From DATGEP01 sp035310125 (GTDB taxonomy: Bacteria; Chloroflexota; Ktedonobacteria; Ktedonobacterales; JADMIN01): DNA of 13,735 bases. The first letter of the stretch is position 1; every line of letters begins with the position of its first letter. The notes under the pieces were generated by a model. That model searched no databases, was not told the DNA's origin, and saw only the letters and a list, made by a program, of their open reading frames with translations. Shown here piece by piece: positions 6,376-13,563 of this stretch. The translations under genes were made by a program, and so were the position numbers. Location: assembly GCA_035310125.1 (NCBI GenBank), contig DATGEP010000134.1, forward strand, positions 1 to 13,735, written 5' to 3'.

Positions 6376-8526
6376 CTAACTGTTCTCGGCCAGGGAATTG
6401 ACCTCGTTGAGCAGGGATTGCCCCTGGCCAATCAAGCTCAGAGCCTGCACCTCGTTGATGGGCATGCCGGAGAACGTAGCGCCTTCGAGCAGCGTGGACA
6501 TCTGCGCGGCCAGGGCGTTGCGCTGTGATGTGATGCTTGAAAGCTGATTCTCAAGCTGCGTATATGTGCTGTCGCCCGGAGCGTTACTCTCAAGCGCGGT
6601 GGTGGACACCTTGAGGCTGGCAAGACCAAGGTCACCCACCGGCGCGTTGATCTGCTTGTAGACCGCCGCGAGATTCAGCAGGGTGGCGCGGAAGGCAATC
6701 AGCGACTGTGGAACGGCCCACGCGTAGGCGACCTCGAAGAGGGCGCGGCCTTCGTGGGCGTAGTCGTCCTGCAAGCCGAGCATCATCATCATGGTCGGGC
6801 GAATATCGGCGTGGTCGGACCAGATGTTGCCGTCTACGCCGAGGTTGCGAATGCCCGGCCCAACCATGCCGAGCCAGGTGGTGTTGATGTCCGGCGCGAC
6901 ATCGCCGTGGTTCCACGCGAATCCCGGATTCTCGGTGACACAGGGGCTGTTGCAATTGGGCGCCCCAGCGAACAGGAAGTAGTTGGGATCAGCGAACATC
7001 GTGAACGTCGGCGTGCGCGCGGGATCAGCCGTAATCATGTGGAGCAGATTCATCTCCACCGGATCGGCCAGATAGTTGGTGAGGTTCCCCGACGTGTTGG
7101 TAATCGGGTTTACGGCCGTGAGGTTGCCAACCCCCCGCTCAAATGTGCGCGTCACTGGATCAGTGGGCGCCGGATTGCCGGTGATGTAGATAGTGGGCGC
7201 GGAGTCCGAGTGCACCTTGAAGGGCGTCGTGATGCCCTGCTCCGTGGCGAGCAGCCCCGCGAGATTGGCATTGGCCTCGCCAATCTGGCTGTACGTGCAG
7301 GCGACCGTCACGCCATCACAGTTCGCGGGGCTGGGCGCGCCGCCGACGAAGTGATCGCCCTCATCCGAGGTGAACACGAAGAGGCTGTTATTCTGGTTGA
7401 TGCCGTCGTTCGCCAGCCGGTCAAAGAAGGTGCCGAAGGCATTGTCATACGACTGGAGCGCCGCGACGTAACCGGCCTGGCCGGGTCCGAACGCGGGGCC
7501 GTTGGGGTGCGCGTCGTGCGCGTCCGAGATATATGTGTACGTCACGGGAACGCCGTGCTCCTGCATCGCCGCGACGTAGCTGAGAGAGACGGCGGCTGAC
7601 ATGCCATCGAAGCCGGGGAAGCCAATGTGGCCCTGCGGGTCCTGGATGACGTTGCCAAAGAGGTCCGTCATGGGGCCGTTGGGGCTGATCTGCGGCGCGA
7701 CGTACTTGTTGCCGAAAAGCGCCATGTAGTTGTTGTAGCCGCCCGGCTCGTCCGGCAGCAGATCCGGCTCGCCGGTATTAGCGGAAGAGCAGAGCGCCGC
7801 GCCCTGCGCGCAGTGAACACCAATGCCGACGAAGTCGGCGAACGCCTGGCCGGGATTCGCCTTCACCTCAGCCGCCTGGGGCGAATTGGCGCCAAAGACG
7901 GTCGGAATATCGGTGGCGATGTTCTCCAGGATAGTATTAGCCGTGGCGACGGAGCCGACGCTGCATCCGGCGCGGGTGTACGGCACCCACGGCGCGGGAG
8001 CGTTCTTGCCCGTAGCGGTCAGCATATTGGGCAGCGTATCCGTCGGCGTGGAGGTCGTCGGATCGAAGAGAGGATCGGTCCAGTAGGCGAACGAGACGCC
8101 GAGATTGCTGGTACCGTTTGGATTGAAGTAGCGGAAGCTGTTGGAGACAGGCACGCCGTGCTGGTCGCCATACACGCCGGTGAGCGAAGTCAGGATGTCA
8201 GTAGCGGTGTGGGAGATGAGTGGCGTGTGGTGGTTGGTCAGCAGGACACCGTTGTTCTCCATAAAGTTGAGCAGATGCGGCATCTGCTCCAGGTCGGACG
8301 GAACATTGGGGTTGTCACGGGTAAAATGGACGTTGTCAAACTGCACATAGATGACATGCTGGATGTCACCACGTGCGGAGCTCAGATGGCAGCCGCTCGC
8401 CGCCCGCGCGGTGCTGTTCTGCCGTAGGCCTACGAGCGTTCCCACGCCCCCGAAGAGCGTGATCAGCATAGCCAGCGTGACGATTCGATACAGGGGACGG
8501 TGCAAGAGCCGTGGAATCCGGTGCAT
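6376..8526 (-). CDS. Exported alkaline-phosphatase-superfamily protein (phosphoesterase/sulfatase-like)
   Basis: A 716-residue protein of the metal-dependent alkaline phosphatase superfamily, probably hydrolysing a phosphate or sulfate ester outside the membrane. Residues 1-43 are a Sec signal or anchor: basic start, hydrophobic IVTLAMLITLFGGVGTLVGL, then ARA as a possible cleavage site. The fold is shown by VIYVQFDNVHF with metal-binding Asp64, ISHTATDILTSLTG with the candidate nucleophile Thr107 or Thr109, DQHG (121-124), ISDAHDAHPNG (333-343), FTSDEGDHF with Asp388, Asp391 and His392, WNHGD with His540, and SDHADIRPTMM with His572. All eight cysteines lie beyond the signal, several closely paired. 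The last 110 residues are helical. The ATG at 8526 is preceded by AAAGGAA (8532-8538). The substrate is unknown. Confidence 0.85.
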   Translation of the reverse strand: MHRIPRLLHRPLYRIVTLAMLITLFGGVGTLVGLRQNSTARAASGCHLSSARGDIQHVIYVQFDNVHFTRDNPNVPSDLEQMPHLLNFMENNGVLLTNHHTPLISHTATDILTSLTGVYGDQHGVPVSNSFRYFNPNGTSNLGVSFAYWTDPLFDPTTSTPTDTLPNMLTATGKNAPAPWVPYTRAGCSVGSVATANTILENIATDIPTVFGANSPQAAEVKANPGQAFADFVGIGVHCAQGAALCSSANTGEPDLLPDEPGGYNNYMALFGNKYVAPQISPNGPMTDLFGNVIQDPQGHIGFPGFDGMSAAVSLSYVAAMQEHGVPVTYTYISDAHDAHPNGPAFGPGQAGYVAALQSYDNAFGTFFDRLANDGINQNNSLFVFTSDEGDHFVGGAPSPANCDGVTVACTYSQIGEANANLAGLLATEQGITTPFKVHSDSAPTIYITGNPAPTDPVTRTFERGVGNLTAVNPITNTSGNLTNYLADPVEMNLLHMITADPARTPTFTMFADPNYFLFAGAPNCNSPCVTENPGFAWNHGDVAPDINTTWLGMVGPGIRNLGVDGNIWSDHADIRPTMMMMLGLQDDYAHEGRALFEVAYAWAVPQSLIAFRATLLNLAAVYKQINAPVGDLGLASLKVSTTALESNAPGDSTYTQLENQLSSITSQRNALAAQMSTLLEGATFSGMPINEVQALSLIGQGQSLLNEVNSLAENS

Positions 8527-8672
8527 GCGCGTTCCTTTCCGTGCGAGCCGCCACGATGCGGCCCAACCTCGATCACACACTTACATGCCACTTACAAGCC
8601 ACAGGCGCTCAATCAGACGGGCCAAACAACGCGCCGCTTCCGCGGCAGCAGGTTTGGCATCCGAATGAACTG

Positions 8673-8719
8673 AGTATAGCATGCGTGTTCACAGCCAGCG
8701 CACGCGATTCGCATGCGTG
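8673..8719 (-). promoter_or_regulatory. Promoter and paired 9-bp direct repeats upstream of the phosphatase gene
   Basis: TATACT (8673-8678), preceded by TGC, forms an extended -10 on the minus strand, about 150 bp ahead of the start codon; no good -35 is seen. CACGCATGC occurs twice on that strand, at 8679-8687 directly against the -10 and at 8711-8719, with 32 bp between copies, about three helical turns. This geometry suits a dimeric regulator. The remaining gap, 8527-8672 and 8720-8822, holds nothing else I can support. Confidence 0.45.
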
Positions 8720-8822
8720 GACAGAGACGCCATGTTGGGAGTGTATCTACCAATCGTCAAGCGCAGGTAAAGGGGAGGTTAGAATGTGTTATGAACGACC
8801 AGAACAGGAGACGAACAATGCC

Positions 8823-10388
8823 TCAGGCGCCATCGTGGGTGCGGGAATCGCGGGAATCGCGGGACGCACCGCCGCCCTCACCGTGGCGTTTGCCACTGCT
8901 TCCGGCTCCCCGCATGCGCAGTGCGGCGGCGTGACCCAAGTGAGAAGCGTGACGAGAGTATGTAGCTACCGGCCGCCCATACGATGAAAAAAGCCGCGCG
9001 AGCACGAGCCACAGCGCCAGCACCGCCGTCGGGCGCAGGCAAATACCCACGACGTAGGCCAGGCTGGTGTAGGGCGCGATCCGTGAATCGAGCGGCAATG
9101 GGAGCGTCGCCACGAGATAGGCGCAGAGACCCACCAGCGCCAGCCGTCCCACCGGTCCGCGCCAGCCGCCGTCGCTCCACGTCGCTTGCAGCGCCACGAG
9201 CAGGTAGCCAAGCGGAATCAAAAGTATCAGGTAATAGAAGATCCAGTCCACCGGCTCAAGCAGCAGCAGCGCACACATCGCCCAGCCGAAAGAGAGCAGT
9301 GTATGCGGCGCGCGCGCGGCGTCATATCCGGCTGGCGCGGTCGTACTCGTCGCTCCATGCTCTATGCTCCCCCTACGACTGAGCAATGCGGGCTTGCCGT
9401 GGAGCAGAAGAAAAACGGCATAGATGACTACGCATGCCAGCAAGGCAAGCGCCGCCGGCACTCCGCCAGATGGCTCCATCTTGCCCGGCCGCAGCAGCGC
9501 GGACGGCCCAACCAGCAGCGCATGGTAGAGCGAAAGGTTGACCTTGCCCGCGTTCGGCTGGTCGCCGTAGGTATTGATTGCCTGAGCGAACGCGCCATAC
9601 ATCCCCGCGCCGGTCAACGGCAGCGTCACCACGGTAAGGGCAGCTATGGCGCCCACCGCGACGGCGCAGATGCGGTAACGCCCCCGCCAGAGATAATAGG
9701 GAAGCAGAGCGGCTGGAAACAGCTTGACCAGGATCGCGAGTGCCAGCCCGCAGCCCGCCAGCAGCGGGTGCTCGAACAGATCACCATAGAGCAGCAGCGC
9801 CAATCCAAGCAGCAACAGCGGCGTGCTCTGGCCCAATCGTAAGCCATCGGTGAGCGGCTGGCACACGACGGCGAAGCACAGGAGCGTCGCGAATGCTTCT
9901 ATCGTGGAGGAGAGTGGCGGCAACCCGCGCCCACGCCTATCCGCCGCCGCCACCATGCAGCGAGCCAGGAGCAACAGGCTCGTGAGGATAGCGGCCTGCG
10001 AGACAAGAAACCAGATGAGATGGGCGGCGCCGTAGGGAAGGAAGCCCAGCGGGATCAACAGCGCCGCCACCTGCGGTGTCCAGCGAAAGTCCGACGGTCC
10101 TTGCGGGAGATGGAGCACAGCGTCATTGAACAGCCGCTGCCGTGCGACATCGTACACCGGCAGCGGCGCATGGTGAGCCAGCGCGTAGGCGGCCTCATAC
10201 GGTCCGGTGAAGTCGTAGCCACCGGCTCGCAATGGAACATAGATGCCCAGATACCCGTACGCGCCGATACAGAGCAGCAAGATCGCCAGGAGCGCTGGCC
10301 GGAAACCGGAATGCGACAGATGACGTATGGAGCGCATGGGGCGCCGCCAGATCGTTCCGGCGTCACTCGCCTTGCTGTGTTGGCCCAT
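8823..10388 (-). CDS. Multi-pass membrane glycosyltransferase, GT87/DUF2029-like
   Basis: A 521-residue membrane protein with about 10-11 hydrophobic helices, the first at residues 31-52. It resembles GT87 (DUF2029) enzymes, GT-C fold transferases that move mannose or a related sugar from a polyprenyl-phosphate donor on the outer membrane face. Supporting features are the loop after helix 1, GGYDFTGPYEAAYAL, with Asp59 in the place of the catalytic Asp; FRWTPQVAALLIPLGFLPYG; LRLGQSTPLLLLGLALLL; and ILVKLFPAALLPYY. These are hallmark spacings of the family. The ATG at 10388 has a modest AGGA nearby and a TATAAT 34 bp upstream. The tail after the last helix (about residue 478 onward) is Gly/Arg/Ser-rich with a repeated SRD; its DNA is a 9-bp tandem repeat (8841-8867). 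Acceptor and donor cannot be told. Confidence 0.82.
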   Translation of the reverse strand: MGQHSKASDAGTIWRRPMRSIRHLSHSGFRPALLAILLLCIGAYGYLGIYVPLRAGGYDFTGPYEAAYALAHHAPLPVYDVARQRLFNDAVLHLPQGPSDFRWTPQVAALLIPLGFLPYGAAHLIWFLVSQAAILTSLLLLARCMVAAADRRGRGLPPLSSTIEAFATLLCFAVVCQPLTDGLRLGQSTPLLLLGLALLLYGDLFEHPLLAGCGLALAILVKLFPAALLPYYLWRGRYRICAVAVGAIAALTVVTLPLTGAGMYGAFAQAINTYGDQPNAGKVNLSLYHALLVGPSALLRPGKMEPSGGVPAALALLACVVIYAVFLLLHGKPALLSRRGSIEHGATSTTAPAGYDAARAPHTLLSFGWAMCALLLLEPVDWIFYYLILLIPLGYLLVALQATWSDGGWRGPVGRLALVGLCAYLVATLPLPLDSRIAPYTSLAYVVGICLRPTAVLALWLVLARLFSSYGRPVATYSRHASHLGHAAALRMRGAGSSGKRHGEGGGASRDSRDSRTHDGA

Positions 10389-10421
10389 AATCCTGCCTTC
10401 GCCTATCCACGAGTGACTGTC

Positions 10422-10427
10422 ATTATA
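10422..10427 (-). promoter_or_regulatory. -10 element of the glycosyltransferase gene
   Basis: A perfect TATAAT on the minus strand 34 bp ahead of the start codon gives a leader of about 27 bases. The -35 region (GTTCCT at 17-bp spacing) is poor, so an activator or an alternative sigma factor is possible. Confidence 0.5.
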
Positions 10428-10461
10428 GCCAACGGTGCCCGATGAGGAACGGGACGCCCAT

Positions 10462-10490
10462 CTCTAGCCGGCCAGCTCGATGGCATCACA
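10462..10490 (-). pseudogene. Decayed copy of the kinase gene 3' end
   Basis: CTCTAGCCGGCCAGCTC at 10462-10478 repeats 10508-10524, the end of the kinase gene, with one mismatch, 46 bp away. The likeness continues: read on the minus strand the copy encodes D-V-M, then after a one-base gap I-E-L-A-G-stop, against D-I-M-L-F-E-L-V-G-stop in the kinase. It looks like the last few codons of a second FHA-ended gene, or a small local duplication. Confidence 0.45.
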
Positions 10491-10509
10491 TCCCTGTGCC
10501 TCGCGCGCT

Positions 10510-11892
10510 CTAGCCGACCAGCTCAAAGAGCATGATGTCGTCGCCGAGACGTAGCTCGTCGCCATGCATCAGCGGCGCGGGCCGCGTCGCTCGTGTGCCG
10601 TTGACCCACGTGCCGTTGGAGCTGTGAAGATCCTCGACGGACCACTGGCCGTTGTGGAAGAGCAGGCGGGCATGAGAGCGCGAAATCGTTGCGTCCTGAA
10701 TAACCACATCATTGCTGGCGTTGCGGCCAAGGGTAGTAGTGTCCTGATGTAGCAGGAAGGAATGGCCAGCCAGCGGGCCGTTTCGCAGCGTGATACGGCA
10801 ACGTAGCGGATGCCCGTTCGGCAGCAGGTAGCGGTCGCCGCGCCCACGAGCGCCGCTCAGATCATACCCGCACATGGTGCAGAAGCGATTGGTGGGATTA
10901 TTCGCCGCGCCACACCGGAAGCAGGTGCCTGCGGCGCCGGGTACGCCGCGCGGCGGCAAGGGAATGACGGGGGGCGCATTGGGCGACGGCGGTTGCACGT
11001 CACGGGGAACCGTCGGCGGCGCGGCGCGAGCCATGCCCGTGCGCAGCTCACCGGCGGCAGTGCGCAGCTCATCGGCCATCTCCCGCGCGTGCTGATAGCG
11101 CGCTCGCGGGTCTTTTGCCAGCGCCCGCAGAATGATCGCATCCACAAGCGGCGGCAGACTGGGAACGATGGCGATGGGCCGGAGCGGCTGCTCATGGATC
11201 TGCTTGTAGATGATGCCCATTGGCGTATCAGCGATGAACGGCAGGCGGCCCGTCGCGCACTGATACAACACCACACCCAGGGCGTAGATATCTGTGCGAG
11301 CGTCTACATCGCCACCGGGTGTGCCCTGCTCAGGAGCCATATATTGCGGCGTGCCGACGCTCGCGCCGGTGCGCGTCAGGTTCTGATTGGCTTCCAGGAT
11401 GGCCGCGATGCCAAAGTCCGAGAGCAGCAGATGGTCCTCGGTGCGCAAGAGCATATTTCCTGGCTTGACATCGCGATGAATGACATGGTTCTGGTGCGCG
11501 CAGTCGAGCGCCAGCGCTGCCTGCGCGAGCAGCTCGAGCGTCAGGGGAAGATCCAGGCGCGTATGCTGCGCCTCAGACTTGGCGATCCGCTCGCGCAGCG
11601 TGCCGCTGGAGATGTATTCCATCACGATGAAGGCCCAGCCATTATCCTCACCGTAATCATGGATGGGCACGATGTTGGGATGGGTCAGGCGGGCGACGAC
11701 GCGCGCCTCGGTGGTAAAGCGCTTGGCGAAGGTGTTATCGGGCGAGCCGTCCGCCTGTGAAGGTATCGCTTTGATGGCGACATAGCGCTGCAACGACGGC
11801 TGATAGCCCTTGTAGACGCGCGCCATGCCACCCTGGCCAATAAGCTCGAGCACCTGATACTGCCCAAGCCGCTTCCCGACTAAGTCGCTCAT
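10510..11892 (-). CDS. Soluble Hanks-type Ser/Thr kinase with zinc ribbon and FHA domain
   Basis: A 460-residue protein kinase with all key motifs: glycine loop GQGGMARV (19-26), Lys41 in VAIK, Glu63 in TEAR, HRDVKPGN (139-146) with catalytic Asp141, DFG (159-161), and GTPQYMAPEQ (180-189). Thr173 and Thr175 in the activation loop could be autophosphorylated. A Pro-rich linker (about 290-320) leads to a four-Cys zinc ribbon (Cys324, 327, 338, 341) and a C-terminal FHA domain with TLGR, SRSHARL and SSNGTWVNG (387-431), which binds phosphothreonine. Unlike PknB-type kinases it has no membrane helix or PASTA repeats, so it acts in the cytosol. ATG 11892 is chosen for GGAGG at 11897-11901; an upstream in-frame start at 11931 overlaps a leader hairpin. 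It follows the LiaF-like gene by 122 bp and has its own -10. Confidence 0.95.
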   Translation of the reverse strand: MSDLVGKRLGQYQVLELIGQGGMARVYKGYQPSLQRYVAIKAIPSQADGSPDNTFAKRFTTEARVVARLTHPNIVPIHDYGEDNGWAFIVMEYISSGTLRERIAKSEAQHTRLDLPLTLELLAQAALALDCAHQNHVIHRDVKPGNMLLRTEDHLLLSDFGIAAILEANQNLTRTGASVGTPQYMAPEQGTPGGDVDARTDIYALGVVLYQCATGRLPFIADTPMGIIYKQIHEQPLRPIAIVPSLPPLVDAIILRALAKDPRARYQHAREMADELRTAAGELRTGMARAAPPTVPRDVQPPSPNAPPVIPLPPRGVPGAAGTCFRCGAANNPTNRFCTMCGYDLSGARGRGDRYLLPNGHPLRCRITLRNGPLAGHSFLLHQDTTTLGRNASNDVVIQDATISRSHARLLFHNGQWSVEDLHSSNGTWVNGTRATRPAPLMHGDELRLGDDIMLFELVG

Positions 11893-11911
11893 GCCCCCTC
11901 CACGAAGCCGC

Positions 11912-11929
11912 GGCTCATACGTGTGAGCC
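11912..11929 (-). promoter_or_regulatory. Leader palindrome of the kinase gene
   Basis: GGCTCA and TGAGCC flank a six-base near-palindromic centre, making an almost perfect 18-bp dyad between the -10 and the Shine-Dalgarno site. It could be an operator or an mRNA hairpin near the ribosome site. No known regulator consensus is recognised. Confidence 0.35.
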
Positions 11930-11943
11930 ACATGTCCCGCTTT

Positions 11944-11949
11944 ATTATA
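11944..11949 (-). promoter_or_regulatory. -10 element of the kinase gene
   Basis: A perfect TATAAT on the minus strand, about 52 bp upstream of the chosen start. No consensus -35 is found at 15-19 bp spacing. It suggests that the kinase can be transcribed apart from the LiaF-like gene before it. Confidence 0.5.
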
Positions 11950-12014
11950 CGTGGTAGCGGAACGAAACGGTGTGTGGGGTGCATCACAGTCCCAGGCGTG
12001 GATGCTCCTACCTC

Positions 12015-12590
12015 CTAACGAGTGGTGATTCTGACCTCCCCGAACGTGGCGGTGGCCACGATACGCAGATAACTGCCGGTGCTGGCGTCGCCGAGCGAGA
12101 AACTATCCTGCGAGGTGATGCCGCTGGTACTGTGGCCAGGCACAGAAACCTCGCCGAAGCGCACCTGACTCTCGATGTAGACACGTAAGCCTTGCGGAAT
12201 AATCACCATGGCCTCACCGAAGATCGCGTTGACACGCAAGATGTTTTCGCCTTCGGCAAGCCGCGCCATGCGCACATCCAGTCGCACTTCGCCGAAGACG
12301 GCGCTCACCTCAGCTTCGGGTCCCAGCTCCCAGAGATCGCCGCTACGATCCACCGAGCCGAACCAGGCGGTGATGTGGTGGCCGTCGGCGCGCCGCTGCG
12401 GCTCGCGCCGGGCGATTGGGATGGAGACGGCGCCTGCCGGCTCGGCGGGAAGCCGGTCGAGAATCGCCTGACACTCGGCTGGGTCGGTCGTCACCATGAG
12501 TGTGCCCATGAGCTGGCGAAACTCTTCCAGCGGGAGTCCGCCGCGCGCATAGCGCTCGCGCAGCTCTTCGATTGCCGTCGCCTGATCCAT
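12015..12590 (-). CDS. SHOCT-domain protein with LiaF-like C-terminal beta-repeat domain
   Basis: A 191-residue protein without signal or membrane helix. Residues 5-30 (AIEELRERYARGGLPLEEF) match the SHOCT motif, a short helical piece at the ends of many bacterial proteins. From about 70 on there are repeated beta strands, each with a Phe-Gly turn: AWFGSV, AVFGEV, AIFGEA, VRFGEV and ATFGEV. This resembles the C-terminal domain of LiaF and related cell-wall-stress proteins, which stack such strands. LiaF itself is membrane-anchored; this one is not. ATG 12590 has GGAGG at 12596-12600 with 5 bases between; an in-frame ATG at 12638 with GGGGAG only 3 bases away would add 16 residues. It lies between the TetR and kinase genes, which suggests a signalling role. 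Confidence 0.82.
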   Translation of the reverse strand: MDQATAIEELRERYARGGLPLEEFRQLMGTLMVTTDPAECQAILDRLPAEPAGAVSIPIARREPQRRADGHHITAWFGSVDRSGDLWELGPEAEVSAVFGEVRLDVRMARLAEGENILRVNAIFGEAMVIIPQGLRVYIESQVRFGEVSVPGHSTSGITSQDSFSLGDASTGSYLRIVATATFGEVRITTR

Positions 12591-12662
12591 GCTGCCCTCC
12601 AAGCCAGATTGGAATTGTGAAACTCGCGATACGCTCATGTTCTCCCCCTGCCATTCGATCTG

Positions 12663-12676
12663 TGGCGCTCGCGCCA
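12663..12676. repeat. Short palindrome in the TetR-LiaF-like gap
   Basis: TGGCGC and GCGCCA separated by two bases lie between the TetR stop and the LiaF-like start. It could be an operator or a weak terminator; there is no T-run. I see no clear promoter in 12591-12749. Confidence 0.25.
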
Positions 12677-12749
12677 GTCACATACCGGCCAGGCTAGCGC
12701 CGGGGCGCGAGATACCTCGCTGTGTCCGCGTACTTCGCTCCGCTGCCCG

Positions 12750-13367
12750 TTATTCCTCCACATAGCGCCAGCCGGCTAGTAAGAGATTCCAGATGCGCGG
12801 GGCCACCGCGCGCGGCGAGAAGGTCTCCGGCACGAGCAGCCACGCCCGCACCAGTCCATTGCCCACGCCGACGAAGCTGAGCGCCGCCGCCTCGACATCC
12901 AGCCGGACGGGCAGCTCGCGGGCGGCGATCGCGGCCAGAATCCGCTCGGTGATGGTCGCCTGCGTGCGCCGCTCCTCGTTGCGTCGCGCGTCCATCCCTT
13001 CGCGCGGCTCGTCCGCAACCTCGACACGAAGATGCGCGAGACGCACGTACGACTGATAGCCACGGTCGGTTTCGAGCGCTTCCATCCAGCGCAGCCACAT
13101 CAGCCGGAGCGCCTCCAGCGGACTGTTCGCGCCGCGCGCCGCATCCTCCAATATCTCGGAATAGATGCTGGCCCGCTCGCCCAGCATGGTCGCGAAGAGG
13201 TCCGCTTTGCTCTCAAAGTACCAGTAGATCGCGCCTTTGCTGAGATTGGCAGCGGCGGTGATGTCGTCGAGCGTGGTGCCGCCATACCCCTGCCGCGAGA
13301 AGACTTCGAGCGCGGCGGCGAGAATCTGGCGGCGAGCCAGCGGATCAGCCTGTTTCGGCCTGGGCAT
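12750..13367 (-). CDS. TetR/AcrR-family transcriptional regulator
   Basis: A 205-residue one-component repressor. The N-terminal helix-turn-helix is typical: ARRQILAAALEVFSRQGYGG (11-30), then TTLDDITAAANLSKGAIYWYF (31-51), where GAIYWYF is the recognition-helix signature, and ESKADLF after it. The rest (about 60-205) is a helical ligand and dimer domain too divergent to name its inducer. ATG 13367 is preceded by GAGGT (13373-13377) six bases away; the TTG at 13379 would use that ribosome site as coding sequence. A strong promoter with an overlapping palindrome upstream indicates that it represses itself. Targets may include the minus-strand genes after it, but this is inferred only from order. 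No divergent partner gene is present, unlike many TetR loci. Confidence 0.94.
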   Translation of the reverse strand: MPRPKQADPLARRQILAAALEVFSRQGYGGTTLDDITAAANLSKGAIYWYFESKADLFATMLGERASIYSEILEDAARGANSPLEALRLMWLRWMEALETDRGYQSYVRLAHLRVEVADEPREGMDARRNEERRTQATITERILAAIAARELPVRLDVEAAALSFVGVGNGLVRAWLLVPETFSPRAVAPRIWNLLLAGWRYVEE

Positions 13368-13401
13368 GCGCAACCTCAAATGTTTGCATACTATCTAGTC
13401 G

Positions 13402-13418
13402 GTATACGAATAGTATAC
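13402..13418. promoter_or_regulatory. Probable TetR self-operator
   Basis: GTATAC occurs twice with five bases between, and because GTATAC is its own complement the 17 bp read as both direct and inverted repeat. It covers the TetR -10. A wider inverted repeat, ATACTAT (13388-13394) / ATAGTAT (13410-13416), overlaps it and may be a second half of a composite operator. Bound repressor would block RNA polymerase. Confidence 0.6.
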
Positions 13419-13439
13419 GAGAATACGCGTGGATGTCAA
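13412..13439 (-). promoter_or_regulatory. Strong promoter of the TetR gene
   Basis: TTGACA (13434-13439) and TATACT (13412-13417) on the minus strand with a 16-bp spacer; the -35 is perfect and the -10 has one mismatch. The start codon is 44 bp downstream of the -10. Strong boxes suit a promoter held down by its own product. Confidence 0.78.
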
Positions 13440-13535
13440 GTGCTGCGTCCGCATTTCAGCCTCGACCTTTCCCGTATCCCGTCCGCGCCTGGAGATTTCG
13501 CTGCCGCGCACGAGCCCTCGCTCCTCGCGTCGTAG

Positions 13536-13554
13536 GGGCGCATCGCGTGCGCCC
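13536..13554 (-). terminator. GC-rich hairpin after argB
   Basis: GGGCGCA (13536-13542) and TGCGCCC (13548-13554) form a perfect 7-bp stem with a 5-base loop, 9 bases beyond the argB stop. No T-run follows on the minus strand. Position favours an mRNA end or terminator role, but it may also be a dispersed repeat. The rest of 13440-13535 holds nothing I can support. Confidence 0.45.
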
Positions 13555-13563
13555 GGCCCGGCT

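Noticed and set aside
6754..8427. Two long plus-strand open frames (6754-7599 and 7627-8427)
   Set aside because: Both are antisense to the phosphatase-family gene, with Arg/Val/Gly-heavy composition typical of shadow frames.
8784..8987. Plus-strand 67-codon frame with a good Shine-Dalgarno (AGGGGAGG) and a hydrophobic stretch
   Set aside because: It overlaps the 3' end of the glycosyltransferase gene in antisense, and its hydrophobic part comes from the same 9-bp tandem repeat. It is tempting, but without homologs or transcript data it is not supported.
10810..11760. Plus-strand open frame of 316 codons
   Set aside because: Antisense to the kinase, whose full motif set is unmistakable.
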